A stretch of 24,358 nt of DNA from an uncultured bacterium (GTDB taxonomy: Bacteria > Pseudomonadota > Gammaproteobacteria > Burkholderiales > Burkholderiaceae_F), in assembly GCA_905215795.1 (NCBI GenBank), contig CAJMRV010000008.1:1-24358 (forward strand), in the 5' to 3' direction. A program made the translations under genes and the position numbers. Positions 7,107 through 15,562 of this stretch are shown here, piece after piece. The notes beneath the pieces were generated by a model that worked only from the letters and a program-made list of their open reading frames with translations, was not told the DNA's origin and searched no databases. Numbering within the stretch: position 1 is the stretch's first letter; every line of letters begins with the position of its first letter.

Positions 7107-8045
7107 ATGTACGTGCTTCCCCAGCCCGACGTCAGCCTCGAGGACGTCGCCCGATTCGTCGAACTGAGCATCCGCCGGGGCGTCTCGCTCGCCGGCCTGG
7201 AAAAGGGCGCGGGCTCCCCGTCGGACGTGCGCGTCGTCGCCGCCTGTGCGCTCCTAGGCGCACGCCCGGGCGACGAACTCGACCGGGACGCCCTCGCGTC
7301 GCTCCTGACGACCTTCCTTTCCGAAGAGGGCGCCTGGCTCGACGAGCTCCCCTCGGGGCTCGAGGCCGCGGCCCGTCGGTTCGGCCTGATTTCCGACATT
7401 CCCGGACGCGACGGCGTGGTTCGCATCGCCACGGCGCCCCGTCCCGGCGTGACGCGTTCGCGTCTCGTCGACGAACTCGAGAGCGCCCGCGAGATCCTCG
7501 AGCGTGCCCGCCTTGAACGCCGCGAAGCGCTCCAGGCGAAGAACCGCGAGGTCAACTCCAACCGTCCCGCCGTGGATCCGGCGCGCGACGAGGCCTTCAT
7601 GCGGGAGGCCCTCGAAGAGGCCGCCACCGCCGCCCGCGAGGGCGAGGTCCCGATCGGCGCCGTGCTCGTCCATGAGGGACGCGTCGTCGCCAGGGCCCAC
7701 AACCTGACCCGCACGATGCACCGCGCCACGGCCCACGCCGAGGTGCTCGCGATCGAGGAGGCCAACCGCGTCCTCGGCAACGAACGCCTCACCGGGGCCA
7801 CGCTCTACGTGACCCTCGAGCCGTGCCCGATGTGCGCCGGCGCCGTCGTTCAAGCGCGCGTCGAACGCGTCGTCTACGGCGCCTCCGAACCGAGGATGGG
7901 CGCCATGGGAAGCGCGCTCGACCTCTTCGATGCGGTGCCCGGCCTCAACCACCGCGCCTGGGTCACCCGTGGCGTGCTCGCCGACGAGGCCGAGGCGCTC
8001 ATGACCGGCTTCTTCCGTGAACGCCGCGGCGGGGAGGAACAATGA
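7107..8045 (+). CDS. tadA: tRNA-specific adenosine deaminase with an extra N-terminal domain
   Basis: TadA converts adenosine 34 to inosine in tRNA-Arg(ACG). The protein has 312 residues, about twice the usual 150-170. Residues about 160-312 are the deaminase: zinc ligand and proton shuttle HAE (210-212), TLEPCPMCAGA with Cys240 and Cys243, and the GAMGS segment typical of TadA. Residues 1-155 are a separate, mostly helical, charged domain that I do not recognise, linked by a long Arg/Glu-rich helix (about 118-150). ATG 7107 has an AAAGGA site 9 bases upstream; the longer open frame from 6780 runs over the preceding terminator and is not real. The stop overlaps the next gene's ATG, so translation is probably coupled. 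Confidence 0.92.
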   Translation: MYVLPQPDVSLEDVARFVELSIRRGVSLAGLEKGAGSPSDVRVVAACALLGARPGDELDRDALASLLTTFLSEEGAWLDELPSGLEAAARRFGLISDIPGRDGVVRIATAPRPGVTRSRLVDELESAREILERARLERREALQAKNREVNSNRPAVDPARDEAFMREALEEAATAAREGEVPIGAVLVHEGRVVARAHNLTRTMHRATAHAEVLAIEEANRVLGNERLTGATLYVTLEPCPMCAGAVVQARVERVVYGASEPRMGAMGSALDLFDAVPGLNHRAWVTRGVLADEAEALMTGFFRERRGGEEQ

Positions 8046-9001
8046 CGGATTCCATTCAGAAGGCCCCCTTCGAGGGGACCGTGCTCACCGTTTCGGCGCC
8101 CTCGCGCCAGTGGATGACCCCCGACGGACGGATCGACCTTGCGCTCCATGAGAAGGCCTGCCGCGCCGCCGAGGACCTCGGCTTCCGGCTCCGCCTCCTG
8201 GAGGGGACGCTCCTTGAGACGGCGCGCTTCGCCGGTCCCGACCGGATCCGCGCCCGCGACCTCGTCGAGGCGCTCACCTTCGAGGGGACCGACCTCTACA
8301 TGCCGCTCCGCGGTGGGTACGGCGCCATGCGCGTCCTGATGGAGCTCACCGACGAGGAATGGCGGCGCCTGGAGGCGGCCCCGCTTCCCGCCGTCGTCGG
8401 TTATTCGGACTTCACCGCGATCGAGTGGGCGCTCATGACGCGCTTCGGACGCATGAGCTGGCAGGGGCCGACGCTCCGCGACCTGATCGACCCCGCACCG
8501 GAGACGGTCCGCGGACTCGAGATGGTCCTCGGGAGGCGCCCCTTTGAAGTGGCCTTCCGGCCGGAGGCCCGTTCCCGCCATCTCGGGGACGGCGTTACCG
8601 AGGGCGTCATGCTCGGCGGGAACCTCTCGCTCGTGATGAGCCTCGTGCCCACGCCCTGGGCGCCGCCCGGCCCCTGGGAGGTGCTCTTCCTCGAGGACGT
8701 CGGGGAGTCGGCCTACGCGGTCGAGCGTTGCCTGGGCACGCTCGTCGCCTCGGGTCGGATCGACCGGAACACAATCGTGCTCCTCGGGGACTTCAAGGGG
8801 GTGGACCGCGCCTGTGCCTGGGAGGGAGACTTCTCGATGGCCCACGTGCTCGAGACGCTTGAGAAGTGGGGGATCCGCTGGGTCACGGGGCTTCCCTTCG
8901 GCCACATGCACGCCAAGTGCTCGCTTCCGGTGGGTGCGCGCGTGAGGGTGGCCGTCGACGAGACGGACGTGCGGATCACGTTCGCCGGCGAAGGCCGTTG
9001 A
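8042..9001 (+). CDS. ldcA: LD-carboxypeptidase (muramoyltetrapeptide carboxypeptidase, S66 family)
   Basis: The 319-residue cytoplasmic enzyme removes the terminal D-Ala from murein tetrapeptides during cell-wall recycling. Family S66 marks are visible: RGGYG (90-94), the nucleophile elbow GYSD with Ser122, EGVMLGGNLSL, LEDVGE with Glu218 and GLPFGH with His288. These give the Ser-Glu-His triad at the spacing usual for LdcA. There is no signal peptide, as expected for recycling. ATGA overlap with tadA (8042-8045) shows an operon, and the sensor kinase follows after 13 bases. Confidence 0.93.
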   Translation: MTDSIQKAPFEGTVLTVSAPSRQWMTPDGRIDLALHEKACRAAEDLGFRLRLLEGTLLETARFAGPDRIRARDLVEALTFEGTDLYMPLRGGYGAMRVLMELTDEEWRRLEAAPLPAVVGYSDFTAIEWALMTRFGRMSWQGPTLRDLIDPAPETVRGLEMVLGRRPFEVAFRPEARSRHLGDGVTEGVMLGGNLSLVMSLVPTPWAPPGPWEVLFLEDVGESAYAVERCLGTLVASGRIDRNTIVLLGDFKGVDRACAWEGDFSMAHVLETLEKWGIRWVTGLPFGHMHAKCSLPVGARVRVAVDETDVRITFAGEGR

Positions 9002-9014
9002 CGGGAGGGAAGGC

Positions 9015-10949
9015 ATGACCGAACTCTTTGAAAACCTGAGGGAGACCTCAAGACAGCTCTTCCGTACCGGGAACGTCCACCACATGACGGCCCACACGCT
9101 CTCGAAGATGCTCCTTGCCTCCCTGAAGCTCCATGCCGTGGCGCTCCTCGCGCAGATCAGCGGCATGATCTCGCTCGTCGCGATGTTCTGGGCGGAGGGA
9201 CCCGAGCACAAGCTGCTCCTCGTGTGGTTCTTCTTCGGACTCGTGCAGATCTACTGTTCGCTGCGCTTCGTGCAGCGTTTCTGGCAGGACCGCCGCAAGG
9301 CCGAGAACGTGCGCGTCTGGGTGCGCCGTTGGATGATCCTCGCCGTCTTCTCGGGCGTGCTCTGGGGCGTGGCGGGCCCGCTGATGATGAGCACGCTCTC
9401 GGGCCTGAGCCAGGTCGTCACCGTGGCCGTGATCGTCGCCGTGACCTTCGCGAGTTGGCCCGTCTACTCGTTCTGGCTGCCGAGCCTCACCGCGTTCACG
9501 CTCCTCTCGCTCGCACCGCTCACGATCGCCGTGGCGGCCCAGTACGGCGTGAGCGAGACGTTCCTCGCGCTCCTCATGCTCGCCGTGACGGGCTTCATCC
9601 TCTACTCGGGGAGGAAGCTGAACGAGATGCTCGCCCAGTCGATCCTCAACGACAACCAGAACCGCCGCCTCGTGGAGCGCCTCCGTCAGGAGATCTCCAC
9701 CGCCGAGGCCGCGCGCCGAACGGCCGAAAACGACAGCGCCCGCCGCGCGCGCTTCTTCGCCGCCGCCAACCACGACATCCGCCAGCCCCTCCAGGCCATG
9801 GGCATCTACCTCGACATCCTCAAGCGCCAGGTCCCTGAGAACGTCGTCCCGACGGTCGACCAGATCACTCAGACCGCGGGCGACATCTCCACGCTCGTCG
9901 AGCAGGTCCTCACCGTGACCCGCATGGAGTTCGGCGAGGTCGAGTACCACCCCGAGGAGCTCCCGCTCAACTCGCTCATGGAGGAGCTCGTCGCCGAGGT
10001 GCGCCCGGTGGCGAAGAAGCACGGCTTTCGGCTCCGACTCGTCACGGGCGATCCCGTGCGCGTGGAGTGCGACCGCCAGATGCTCGTGCGCGCCGTCAAG
10101 AACATCCTCAACAACGCCATCAACTACTCGCGTCCCGACGCCCCCGTCCCGGAGATCGTCGTGGGCGTGAGGAACGTCCCCGAGGGGCGCGTCACGATCG
10201 GTGTCTACGACTGCGGCCCGGGCCTCAGTGCGGACGACCGTCAGAAGGTCTTCGAGACCTTCTACCGCGGAAGCGCCGGCAAGACGAGCAAGGCCTCGGG
10301 CTACGGGCTGGGCCTCTCGATCGTGAGGGGGCTCGCGCGTCAGATGGGCGCCACGCTCTCGGTGGGCTCGCGTCCCGGACGCGGCTCCGTCTTCCGCCTC
10401 TCGCTCGCGTGCATCCGCGACGAGCACCGCGCCGCCCGCACCGGGTTCGAGGAACCCGCTGCGGAACTCCCTGGGCTTGACGGCGCGGTCGTCCTGATCG
10501 AGGACGACGACAGGCTGCGCGACGCCTTCGCCTCGCTCCTGCGGGGCTGGGGTCTCGAGGTGATCGAAGGGGATTCGCTCGACAACGACGTCGTCGAACG
10601 TGCCGATGATGCCCGCCGCTCGCTCGTGGCGTGTCTGAGCGACTACAACCTCGGCGAGAACCGGCCGACCGGGGTGGAGGTGGCCGAGACGCTCAACCGC
10701 GAGCTCTCGCTCGACCTGCCGCTCATCCTTCTGACGGCCGTGCACCGCGACCTGATCGAGGCGCAGATGCGCCGACTCGGAATCCATTTCAACCGTCCGC
10801 CCACGATCCTCCAGAAGCCCGTGGATGCGGAGACCCTCAACACGACGCTCGTGCGTCTCTCGAGGATGAAGGCCGCCGCGGAGGCCATGGAGCCCCGGCC
10901 GCCCGTTCCGCCCGCCGGCGGGACACATCCGGATGGAGCCTCCGTCTGA
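9015..10949 (+). CDS. Hybrid sensor histidine kinase with C-terminal receiver domain
   Basis: The 644-residue membrane kinase has five or six transmembrane segments between about residues 35 and 200, with no large periplasmic loop, so it probably senses a membrane or intracellular signal. A coiled stretch (about 200-245) leads to the HisKA H-box AANHDIRQPL with phospho-acceptor His253. The N-box is VKNILNNAIN (361-370), followed by DCGPG (399-403) and GYGLGLS (429-435). A receiver domain follows (about 490-610) with EDDD, phospho-acceptor Asp543 and Lys601. The last 35 residues are Pro/Ala-rich. The start ATG 9015 follows a GGGAGGGAAGG stretch. The NarL-type regulator at 12044-12703 is the nearest plausible phosphorelay partner. 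The signal is unknown. Confidence 0.92.
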   Translation: MTELFENLRETSRQLFRTGNVHHMTAHTLSKMLLASLKLHAVALLAQISGMISLVAMFWAEGPEHKLLLVWFFFGLVQIYCSLRFVQRFWQDRRKAENVRVWVRRWMILAVFSGVLWGVAGPLMMSTLSGLSQVVTVAVIVAVTFASWPVYSFWLPSLTAFTLLSLAPLTIAVAAQYGVSETFLALLMLAVTGFILYSGRKLNEMLAQSILNDNQNRRLVERLRQEISTAEAARRTAENDSARRARFFAAANHDIRQPLQAMGIYLDILKRQVPENVVPTVDQITQTAGDISTLVEQVLTVTRMEFGEVEYHPEELPLNSLMEELVAEVRPVAKKHGFRLRLVTGDPVRVECDRQMLVRAVKNILNNAINYSRPDAPVPEIVVGVRNVPEGRVTIGVYDCGPGLSADDRQKVFETFYRGSAGKTSKASGYGLGLSIVRGLARQMGATLSVGSRPGRGSVFRLSLACIRDEHRAARTGFEEPAAELPGLDGAVVLIEDDDRLRDAFASLLRGWGLEVIEGDSLDNDVVERADDARRSLVACLSDYNLGENRPTGVEVAETLNRELSLDLPLILLTAVHRDLIEAQMRRLGIHFNRPPTILQKPVDAETLNTTLVRLSRMKAAAEAMEPRPPVPPAGGTHPDGASV

Positions 10950-10975
10950 CGTCCGCGCACGCATGAACCAGCAGG

Positions 10976-11005
10976 GCCTCCGACACCGTTTCAGATGCCG
11001 GAGGC
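10976..11005. terminator. Hairpin between convergent genes, weak terminator candidate
   Basis: GCCTCCG (10976-10982) pairs with CGGAGGC (10999-11005). It lies between the kinase gene and the convergent HNH gene. Neither side has a T-tract, so it is not a classical intrinsic terminator. Confidence 0.35.
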
Positions 11006-11034
11006 TCTGTCGCATGTTGGAGCAGGGGTTCCCG

Positions 11035-11886
11035 TCAGAATGCGTGACGCGCGCGGTTGAGGAACCCTTCGTAGCGTTGTCCGAGGTGGTCCCGGGACGG
11101 TCTCGGGCCGTCGGGTTCGACGAGCAGGTCCGCCCCGTTGATCCGGTCGAGGAAGCCGAGCCGCGGATTCCCCGAGGCGGCGCCGAGGAGTTCGTTCGAG
11201 ACGTGGATGTGGAAATCAGGATCGATCCCGATCAGGTCGAGGTCGTAGGCGCGGTGCACGAACGGATTGAGCGGCAGGGCGTTGTCGGGGACGAGCCGCA
11301 GCTCTTCGTTCTCGCTCCAGGGGATGATGTGGGCCACTTCGATGAGGGAGTCGAGTTCGAGTCCCGTGACGAGGCACCGGTGGTGGTAGCGGTTGAGGAC
11401 GACTTCGCGGAAGTAGCCCTGACGCAGACGTGTCCGGATGAGGGTGGTCCCTTCGGTTTCGTCCTGCATCAAACGTAGTCCGTCCTCGTTTCCGAGAAGG
11501 AGCCGGAGGGCTGCGTTCTGGACCGACGGATTGAAGCGGTCCGTCAGGATGCGGCCGACTTCGTCGTAGAGCTTTTCGACGGGCACGTCGAACCGCCCGG
11601 CGCTGCCGACGAAGGCGTTCCAGACGGCCGCGTCGGTCTTTGCGCCGTGGGAGAGGCACTCACGCTCTTCACGCGAATCAAGGGAGCGCAGGTTCTCGAT
11701 CTTGCAGTAGACCGATTTTGGCGAGCGGCCGATCATGGCGGCGAGCTCCCGGCAGGGGGCCTTCTCCTCGGTGAGCGGACCGTCGTGGTTGAGGAGGAGT
11801 GCCAGGGCGAGGGTCGTCTCCCAGGATTCCCAGACCCTGCCGTTTCTGGGGGCGTCGGTGGTCGGTTGGTTTTTCTTCTTCGTCAA
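11035..11886 (-). CDS. HNH endonuclease with N-terminal DNA-binding-like domain
   Basis: The 283-residue product ends in an HNH nuclease domain (about residues 155-255): RCLVTGLE, then EVAHIIPWSENEELRL, then NALPLNPFVHRAYD and IDPDFHIHVS. These are the beta-beta-alpha metal finger residues of HNH families that act on DNA. Residues about 15-75 contain GRSPKSVYCKIENLRSLD, a pattern found in DNA-binding N-termini of stand-alone HNH nucleases. I start it at TTG (complement 11884-11886) because a good AAAGGAG lies 9 bases upstream; the in-frame ATG at 11982 would lie inside the terminator region of the next gene. It may be a defence or mobile-element nuclease, inferred only from family habit. It splits a sensor kinase from its likely regulator. 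Confidence 0.82.
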   Translation of the reverse strand: MTKKKNQPTTDAPRNGRVWESWETTLALALLLNHDGPLTEEKAPCRELAAMIGRSPKSVYCKIENLRSLDSREERECLSHGAKTDAAVWNAFVGSAGRFDVPVEKLYDEVGRILTDRFNPSVQNAALRLLLGNEDGLRLMQDETEGTTLIRTRLRQGYFREVVLNRYHHRCLVTGLELDSLIEVAHIIPWSENEELRLVPDNALPLNPFVHRAYDLDLIGIDPDFHIHVSNELLGAASGNPRLGFLDRINGADLLVEPDGPRPSRDHLGQRYEGFLNRARHAF

Positions 11887-11984
11887 TTCCCGTGACTCCT
11901 TTGATTCATGACGGGATCTTCCGGACCGCGTTTTGTGGCCCGAGTCCCCTTGTCGGATGAACCTACATTTTCGAGGGATCAACG

Positions 11985-12017
11985 AAAAAGGGCATCCGGA
12001 GAATCCCGGACGCCCTT
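11985..12017 (-). terminator. Rho-independent terminator of the response regulator gene
   Basis: AAGGGCATCCGG (11988-11999) pairs with CCGGACGCCCTT (12006-12017), one mismatch only. On the minus strand the stem is followed by TTTTT. Confidence 0.88.
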
Positions 12018-12043
12018 GTCGGAGTCGGTGCGGATCGTGACGA

Positions 12044-12703
12044 TCAGAGGTCGATGTCGAAGCCGGCGCGGCGGGCGGCGACGAGGGCCTCGGTGCGGTT
12101 GGAGGCGCCGAAGGCGCGGTAGATCGCGGCCACGTGCGTCTTGACGGTCCCCTCGGAGAGGTTGAGGTCGAGGCAGATGCGCTTGATCGGGGAGCCCTTG
12201 GCGAGGTGCATGAGCACCTCCTGCTGGCGGTCCGTGAGGTGGACGGGTTCGGCCTGCGGCAGGATCTTGCGGGCGGTCTCGTTGAAGAAGCCCGCCCTCT
12301 GGCCCTCGTTGATGACGAGCGTGGGGATGAAGACGCCGCCCTGGAGCACGAAGTCGATGGCGTTCGAGAGCGTCTGCGGCTCGAGCGACTTGGGCACGAA
12401 GCCCGCCGCCCCGAGCGAGAGCACCTTCATGATGCTCTCCTTGTCGGTCTCACCGGAGACGACGAGGATCTTGAGCGAGGGGAAGTTCGCCACGATCGTC
12501 TCGAGGAGCTCGGTCCCCGTGACGCCGGGCAGGTTCAGGTCGAGGATCAGCAGGTCCACTTCGTCGCCGTGGGCCTTGAGGATCTCAAGCGCTTCGGGGG
12601 CCTCCCCGGTGGTGAGCACCTGGGCCTCGGCGTCCTTGGATTCGATCAGGAACTTCAAGGCGCCCGCGAGCATCGCGTGGTCGTCGACTATGAGGTACTT
12701 CAT
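12044..12703 (-). CDS. NarL/FixJ-family response regulator
   Basis: The 219-residue two-domain regulator has a receiver domain (1-120) with the acidic pair at Asp7-Asp8, phospho-acceptor Asp55 (LLILDLNLPG) and Lys105 (GFVPKS). A LuxR-type helix-turn-helix follows (about 152-215) with LTDRQQEVLMHLAKG and LNLSEGTVKTHVAAIYRAF. It would bind DNA as a phosphorylated dimer. ATG is at the complement of 12701-12703, with an AAGGAA site upstream. Its likely kinase is the hybrid kinase at 9015-10949, judged by proximity only; an HNH gene lies between them. Confidence 0.93.
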   Translation of the reverse strand: MKYLIVDDHAMLAGALKFLIESKDAEAQVLTTGEAPEALEILKAHGDEVDLLILDLNLPGVTGTELLETIVANFPSLKILVVSGETDKESIMKVLSLGAAGFVPKSLEPQTLSNAIDFVLQGGVFIPTLVINEGQRAGFFNETARKILPQAEPVHLTDRQQEVLMHLAKGSPIKRICLDLNLSEGTVKTHVAAIYRAFGASNRTEALVAARRAGFDIDL

Positions 12704-12744
12704 GGATTCGTTTTCCTTGATGTTGGTTGGGGAGGCGACGAATC

Positions 12745-12753
12745 ATTATCGCA
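12745..12753 (-). promoter_or_regulatory. Candidate extended -10 promoter of the response regulator
   Basis: On the minus strand TGCGATAAT fits TGn-TATAAT with one mismatch, 42 bases upstream of the start codon. No convincing -35 is seen. Confidence 0.4.
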
Positions 12754-12809
12754 CACGGAAAACCCCTGCGCACGTCCCGAAGAGAGGCGCCCGGGGCCTC
12801 CCGAAAAGG

Positions 12810-12815
12810 TAGAAT
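12810..12815 (+). promoter_or_regulatory. Candidate -10 element of the low-complexity protein gene
   Basis: TAGAAT lies about 100 bases upstream of ATG 12917. No -35 is visible. The predicted leader contains a perfect 7-bp hairpin (GACGCCC 12842-12848 with GGGCGTC 12856-12862) and more GC-rich pairing, so translation may be influenced by structure. Confidence 0.3.
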
Positions 12816-12916
12816 GGAAGGACGGAGCGCCCTCCCGGGCGGACGCCCACGGACCGGGCGTCGGGTGGCCCGCCGTTCGCCGGGCGGCCCCTTTTGAAAA
12901 GGATGGAGAAACCAAC

Positions 12917-14935
12917 ATGAAGAACCTTTCCGAGCTGCGTCCCGCCGCCGCCCTCGTCAGGGCGGTCCTCGGGTCGGGATGCTTGGCCCTCGGGCTCGCG
13001 CTGGCCGCCGCGCCGGCCGGAGCCGCCGCGGGCGGACCCGCCGTCGTCAAGAAGGCTCCCGCCTCGAAGGCCGGCGCCCAGAAATCCGCCGTGAAGCGGA
13101 ACGCCTCGAAAAAGCCCGCCGTCAAGAAGGCCGCGGTGAAGAAGGCGCCCGCAAAGCACGTTGCAGCGAAGCCCGTGAAGTCCTCCGCCCCGAAGACCTT
13201 CGCCCTCGGCTCGGATTCCGCCCCCGAGGCGGCCGGCTCGCGCGCGACCAACCTCAAGGGCGTGGCGGCCGGAGCCGCCGCCGGCGCCGCGGCGGGTGCC
13301 GCGATCTCCACCCTGGCTGGGCCGTCCTCCAAGGAACTCCCCGCCGAGGTGAGCGTGCCCGAAGTGGTCGACCCCTTTGAAGCGCTCGAGGCGCTCGAAG
13401 AAGGACGCACGGTGCCCGAACGCGAAGTGCCCGCCGATCCTGTCGCCGGTGCGATCGCCGGCGCCATGGAGGATGCGGGTGCCGCCGACGTGAAGGAATC
13501 GGCGGAGCCTGTTGATGAATCCGCGGCGAAGAAGCTTGAAAAAACGCCTGAAAAGACGTCTGAAGAGACCTCAGGAAAGAACGCGGAATCCGCTCCTGCG
13601 GCTTCCCCGGCACCGGTTTCCGAACCGGCTCCGGAGAAGGCTTCCGGGAAGATTTCCGACAAGGATGCTGTGAAGGCGCCTGCGCAGGCGGACGTGAAGG
13701 CCGGGGAGAAATCCGATGCAAAGTCCGATGCACAGGTCGACGCCAAGTCCGAGGTCAAGCCTGAGGTCAAGTCCGAAGGGAAACCCTCTGTCGAATCCGA
13801 TGTGAAGCCCGAACAGAAGACGGAAGCGAAGCCTGAAGCGAAGTCTGAACAGAAGGCCGGCGAACAGTCCGTTGAAAAGCCTGTTGAAAAGGCCGTCGAA
13901 AAACCGGTTGAAAAGCCGGCGGCCGCCGCGGAAGCCTCCGCTCCCGCCGTTCAAACCGCTGTTGAACCCGCCGCGGTGATTTATCAGGAGGCGTTCCCGC
14001 CCGCCGTGCTCCCGCTCTTTGAAATCACGCCCTACGTGACCGACCGCGCCGCGATCGAGAAGCGGCTCGGGCCCGCCGCGAGCTACAGCGACGAGGGGAT
14101 CCTCGGTGCGCGCTCCCAGGTGGCTCCGACCGGCTGGAGTGCGGGCGGGGTCCCCGTGGACGCGGTTCTCGTGGACTACGGGGCCGACGGCACGGTCTCG
14201 GACCTCTTCGCGACCGTCTCCGCCAAGCACTACGACACGTTCCTCGAGGGGTTCCGCGCGGAACTCGCCGCCAGGAGCCCCGAGGGTTGGTGGAGCACGC
14301 GTCCCGACGGGTCGCTCCGTTGGCGCGACAAAACCACCGAATGCATCGTCTATCCCCCGTCGGGCGACACCTTCACTTTTGAATGGGGCGCTGTGGCGCG
14401 CTCCGCGCGTGAGACCTCGGCCTGGCTCAAGCTCCATCCCGAGCATTATCCGCGTCTTCGCGGCGTGATGGTCGGCGCCTCCGGCATCGACGCGCTCGCG
14501 GCGCTCGAAGGCGGTGCGTGCAAGGGGCTCGAGACCGTCCGGAGCGCTTCGGGCGGCGTCGTTTACAAGATGAAGGGACGCTGCTTCGGGTTCCCGGGCG
14601 AGACCGGCACGCTCGTGGGCCTCGATGAGAACGACGACAGGATCGTCTCCCTCACGATCCGCCTCTCCAAGGACCCCGTCGACCGCCGTGCGATCCTCAA
14701 GGTGCTCGCGAAGCGCTTCATCCCGGTCGAGGGCGCGGGCCAGTTCCGCTCCGGCTCGGTCAAGGCGAGGAACGTCTGGACGCCGACCCTGAGTCTCGAC
14801 CGCAATTCGGGCGAGCTCGACGTGCGCGTCTACACCGACGGCGTGCGTGCGGCACATGAGGAATGGCTCGCCCACGAGAGCGAGGTGGAGAAGACCGACG
14901 AGAAGGTCCGCGCGATCGACTCCGTCTTCGACTGA
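12917..14935 (+). CDS. Exported protein with long Lys/Glu/Pro/Ala low-complexity region, function unknown
   Basis: The 672-residue product has a signal peptide (about residues 1-37, ending AGAAA), so it is periplasmic or surface-located. Residues 45-95 are Lys/Ala/Pro-rich, resembling histone- or TonB-like linkers. A glycine/alanine zipper-like stretch occurs at about 113-133. Residues about 200-335 are disordered, with imperfect repeats of the types KSDA, KPEVKSE and VEKP. The C-terminal part (about 354-672) looks globular, with Trp, Cys and alternating strands; I recognise no family. ATG 12917 follows AAGGATGGAG. The frame stays open upstream to 12134 only because it is a shadow of the regulator gene. 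It may span the envelope, with the linker reaching through peptidoglycan; this is speculation. Confidence 0.8.
   Translation: MKNLSELRPAAALVRAVLGSGCLALGLALAAAPAGAAAGGPAVVKKAPASKAGAQKSAVKRNASKKPAVKKAAVKKAPAKHVAAKPVKSSAPKTFALGSDSAPEAAGSRATNLKGVAAGAAAGAAAGAAISTLAGPSSKELPAEVSVPEVVDPFEALEALEEGRTVPEREVPADPVAGAIAGAMEDAGAADVKESAEPVDESAAKKLEKTPEKTSEETSGKNAESAPAASPAPVSEPAPEKASGKISDKDAVKAPAQADVKAGEKSDAKSDAQVDAKSEVKPEVKSEGKPSVESDVKPEQKTEAKPEAKSEQKAGEQSVEKPVEKAVEKPVEKPAAAAEASAPAVQTAVEPAAVIYQEAFPPAVLPLFEITPYVTDRAAIEKRLGPAASYSDEGILGARSQVAPTGWSAGGVPVDAVLVDYGADGTVSDLFATVSAKHYDTFLEGFRAELAARSPEGWWSTRPDGSLRWRDKTTECIVYPPSGDTFTFEWGAVARSARETSAWLKLHPEHYPRLRGVMVGASGIDALAALEGGACKGLETVRSASGGVVYKMKGRCFGFPGETGTLVGLDENDDRIVSLTIRLSKDPVDRRAILKVLAKRFIPVEGAGQFRSGSVKARNVWTPTLSLDRNSGELDVRVYTDGVRAAHEEWLAHESEVEKTDEKVRAIDSVFD
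13705..13920 (+). repeat. Degenerate short tandem repeats coding K/E/S/P motifs
   Basis: The stretch encodes imperfect 4-7 residue units such as KSDAKSDA, KSEVKPEVKSE and VEKPVEKAVEKP. Codons vary between units, so this is a protein-level repeat that could change length by slippage. Confidence 0.6.
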
Positions 14936-14966
14936 GTCCGCGGCGGATGACCGCCGTCCCCTCATG

Positions 14967-15002
14967 AAAAAACGCGCCGTCTCCCGGAAAGGAGGCGGCG
15001 CG
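14967..15002 (-). terminator. Rho-independent terminator of the lipoprotein gene
   Basis: A stem of 12 bp with one mismatch (14973-14984 with 14991-15002) has a 6-base loop and a plus-strand A-run at 14967-14972, giving T6 on the minus strand. It lies just after the convergent gene's stop and may end both. Confidence 0.88.
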
Positions 15003-15031
15003 TCGTCGTTCAGGACTTCAAACGCTTACTG

Positions 15032-15562
15032 TCAGCGGGGCATCGGGCCGCAACCGTAGGGGTTGTTCGGCTGGATGCGGGTCTGGCCCGGAGCGGGCGA
15101 GACGAGCAGGGCGGGACCCGTGCGGAATTCGCAGTAGCGGCCCACCTGGGTGGACTGCATCGTGCGGCCGTCGGGGCCCACGTACATGAGCTGGACGCCT
15201 TCGACCGTGTCCATGCCGCCGCCCGCGATGGACTTGGCGAGCATGTTGCCGACGGCACCGCCGGCGAGGCCGCCGATCAGGCGCGAGGAGCCACGCTGGT
15301 GGTCCTGGTTGCCGATCACGACGCCGGCCGCGGCGCCGAGCAGCGTGCCGGCCAGACGGGCGTCGTCCTCGTTGGCGTTGGGCACGCGCACGCGGGCCGG
15401 GTTGATGGCGATGATTTCAATCTGGCGCACGTTCTGGGCGCGGTTGAGTTGGTTGACCGAGTACGTGTCGGCCTGGTAGGGGGTTCCGGAGGACTGGCAT
15501 CCCGCGAGGATCATCGCGGAGACGACGGCGGCGGAGACCTTGAGGATGTTGGACACACGCAT
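15032..15562 (-). CDS. Glycine-zipper outer-membrane lipoprotein (SlyB / 17-kDa antigen type)
   Basis: The 176-residue lipoprotein has a signal peptide ending in a lipobox ILAGC, with Cys22 the acylation site. Residues +2/+3 are Gln-Ser, which favours the outer membrane. Two glycine-zipper segments (AGTLLGAAAGVVIG and GGLAGGAVGNMLAKS) mark the 2TM glycine-zipper family that includes SlyB and the Rickettsia 17-kDa antigen. The C-terminal part (about 115-176) looks like a short beta domain carrying two Cys. ATG is the complement of 15560-15562, with AGGAG 8 bases upstream. The longer frame to 15646 is not needed. These proteins are usually tied to envelope stress and integrity. Confidence 0.85.
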   Translation of the reverse strand: MRVSNILKVSAAVVSAMILAGCQSSGTPYQADTYSVNQLNRAQNVRQIEIIAINPARVRVPNANEDDARLAGTLLGAAAGVVIGNQDHQRGSSRLIGGLAGGAVGNMLAKSIAGGGMDTVEGVQLMYVGPDGRTMQSTQVGRYCEFRTGPALLVSPAPGQTRIQPNNPYGCGPMPR

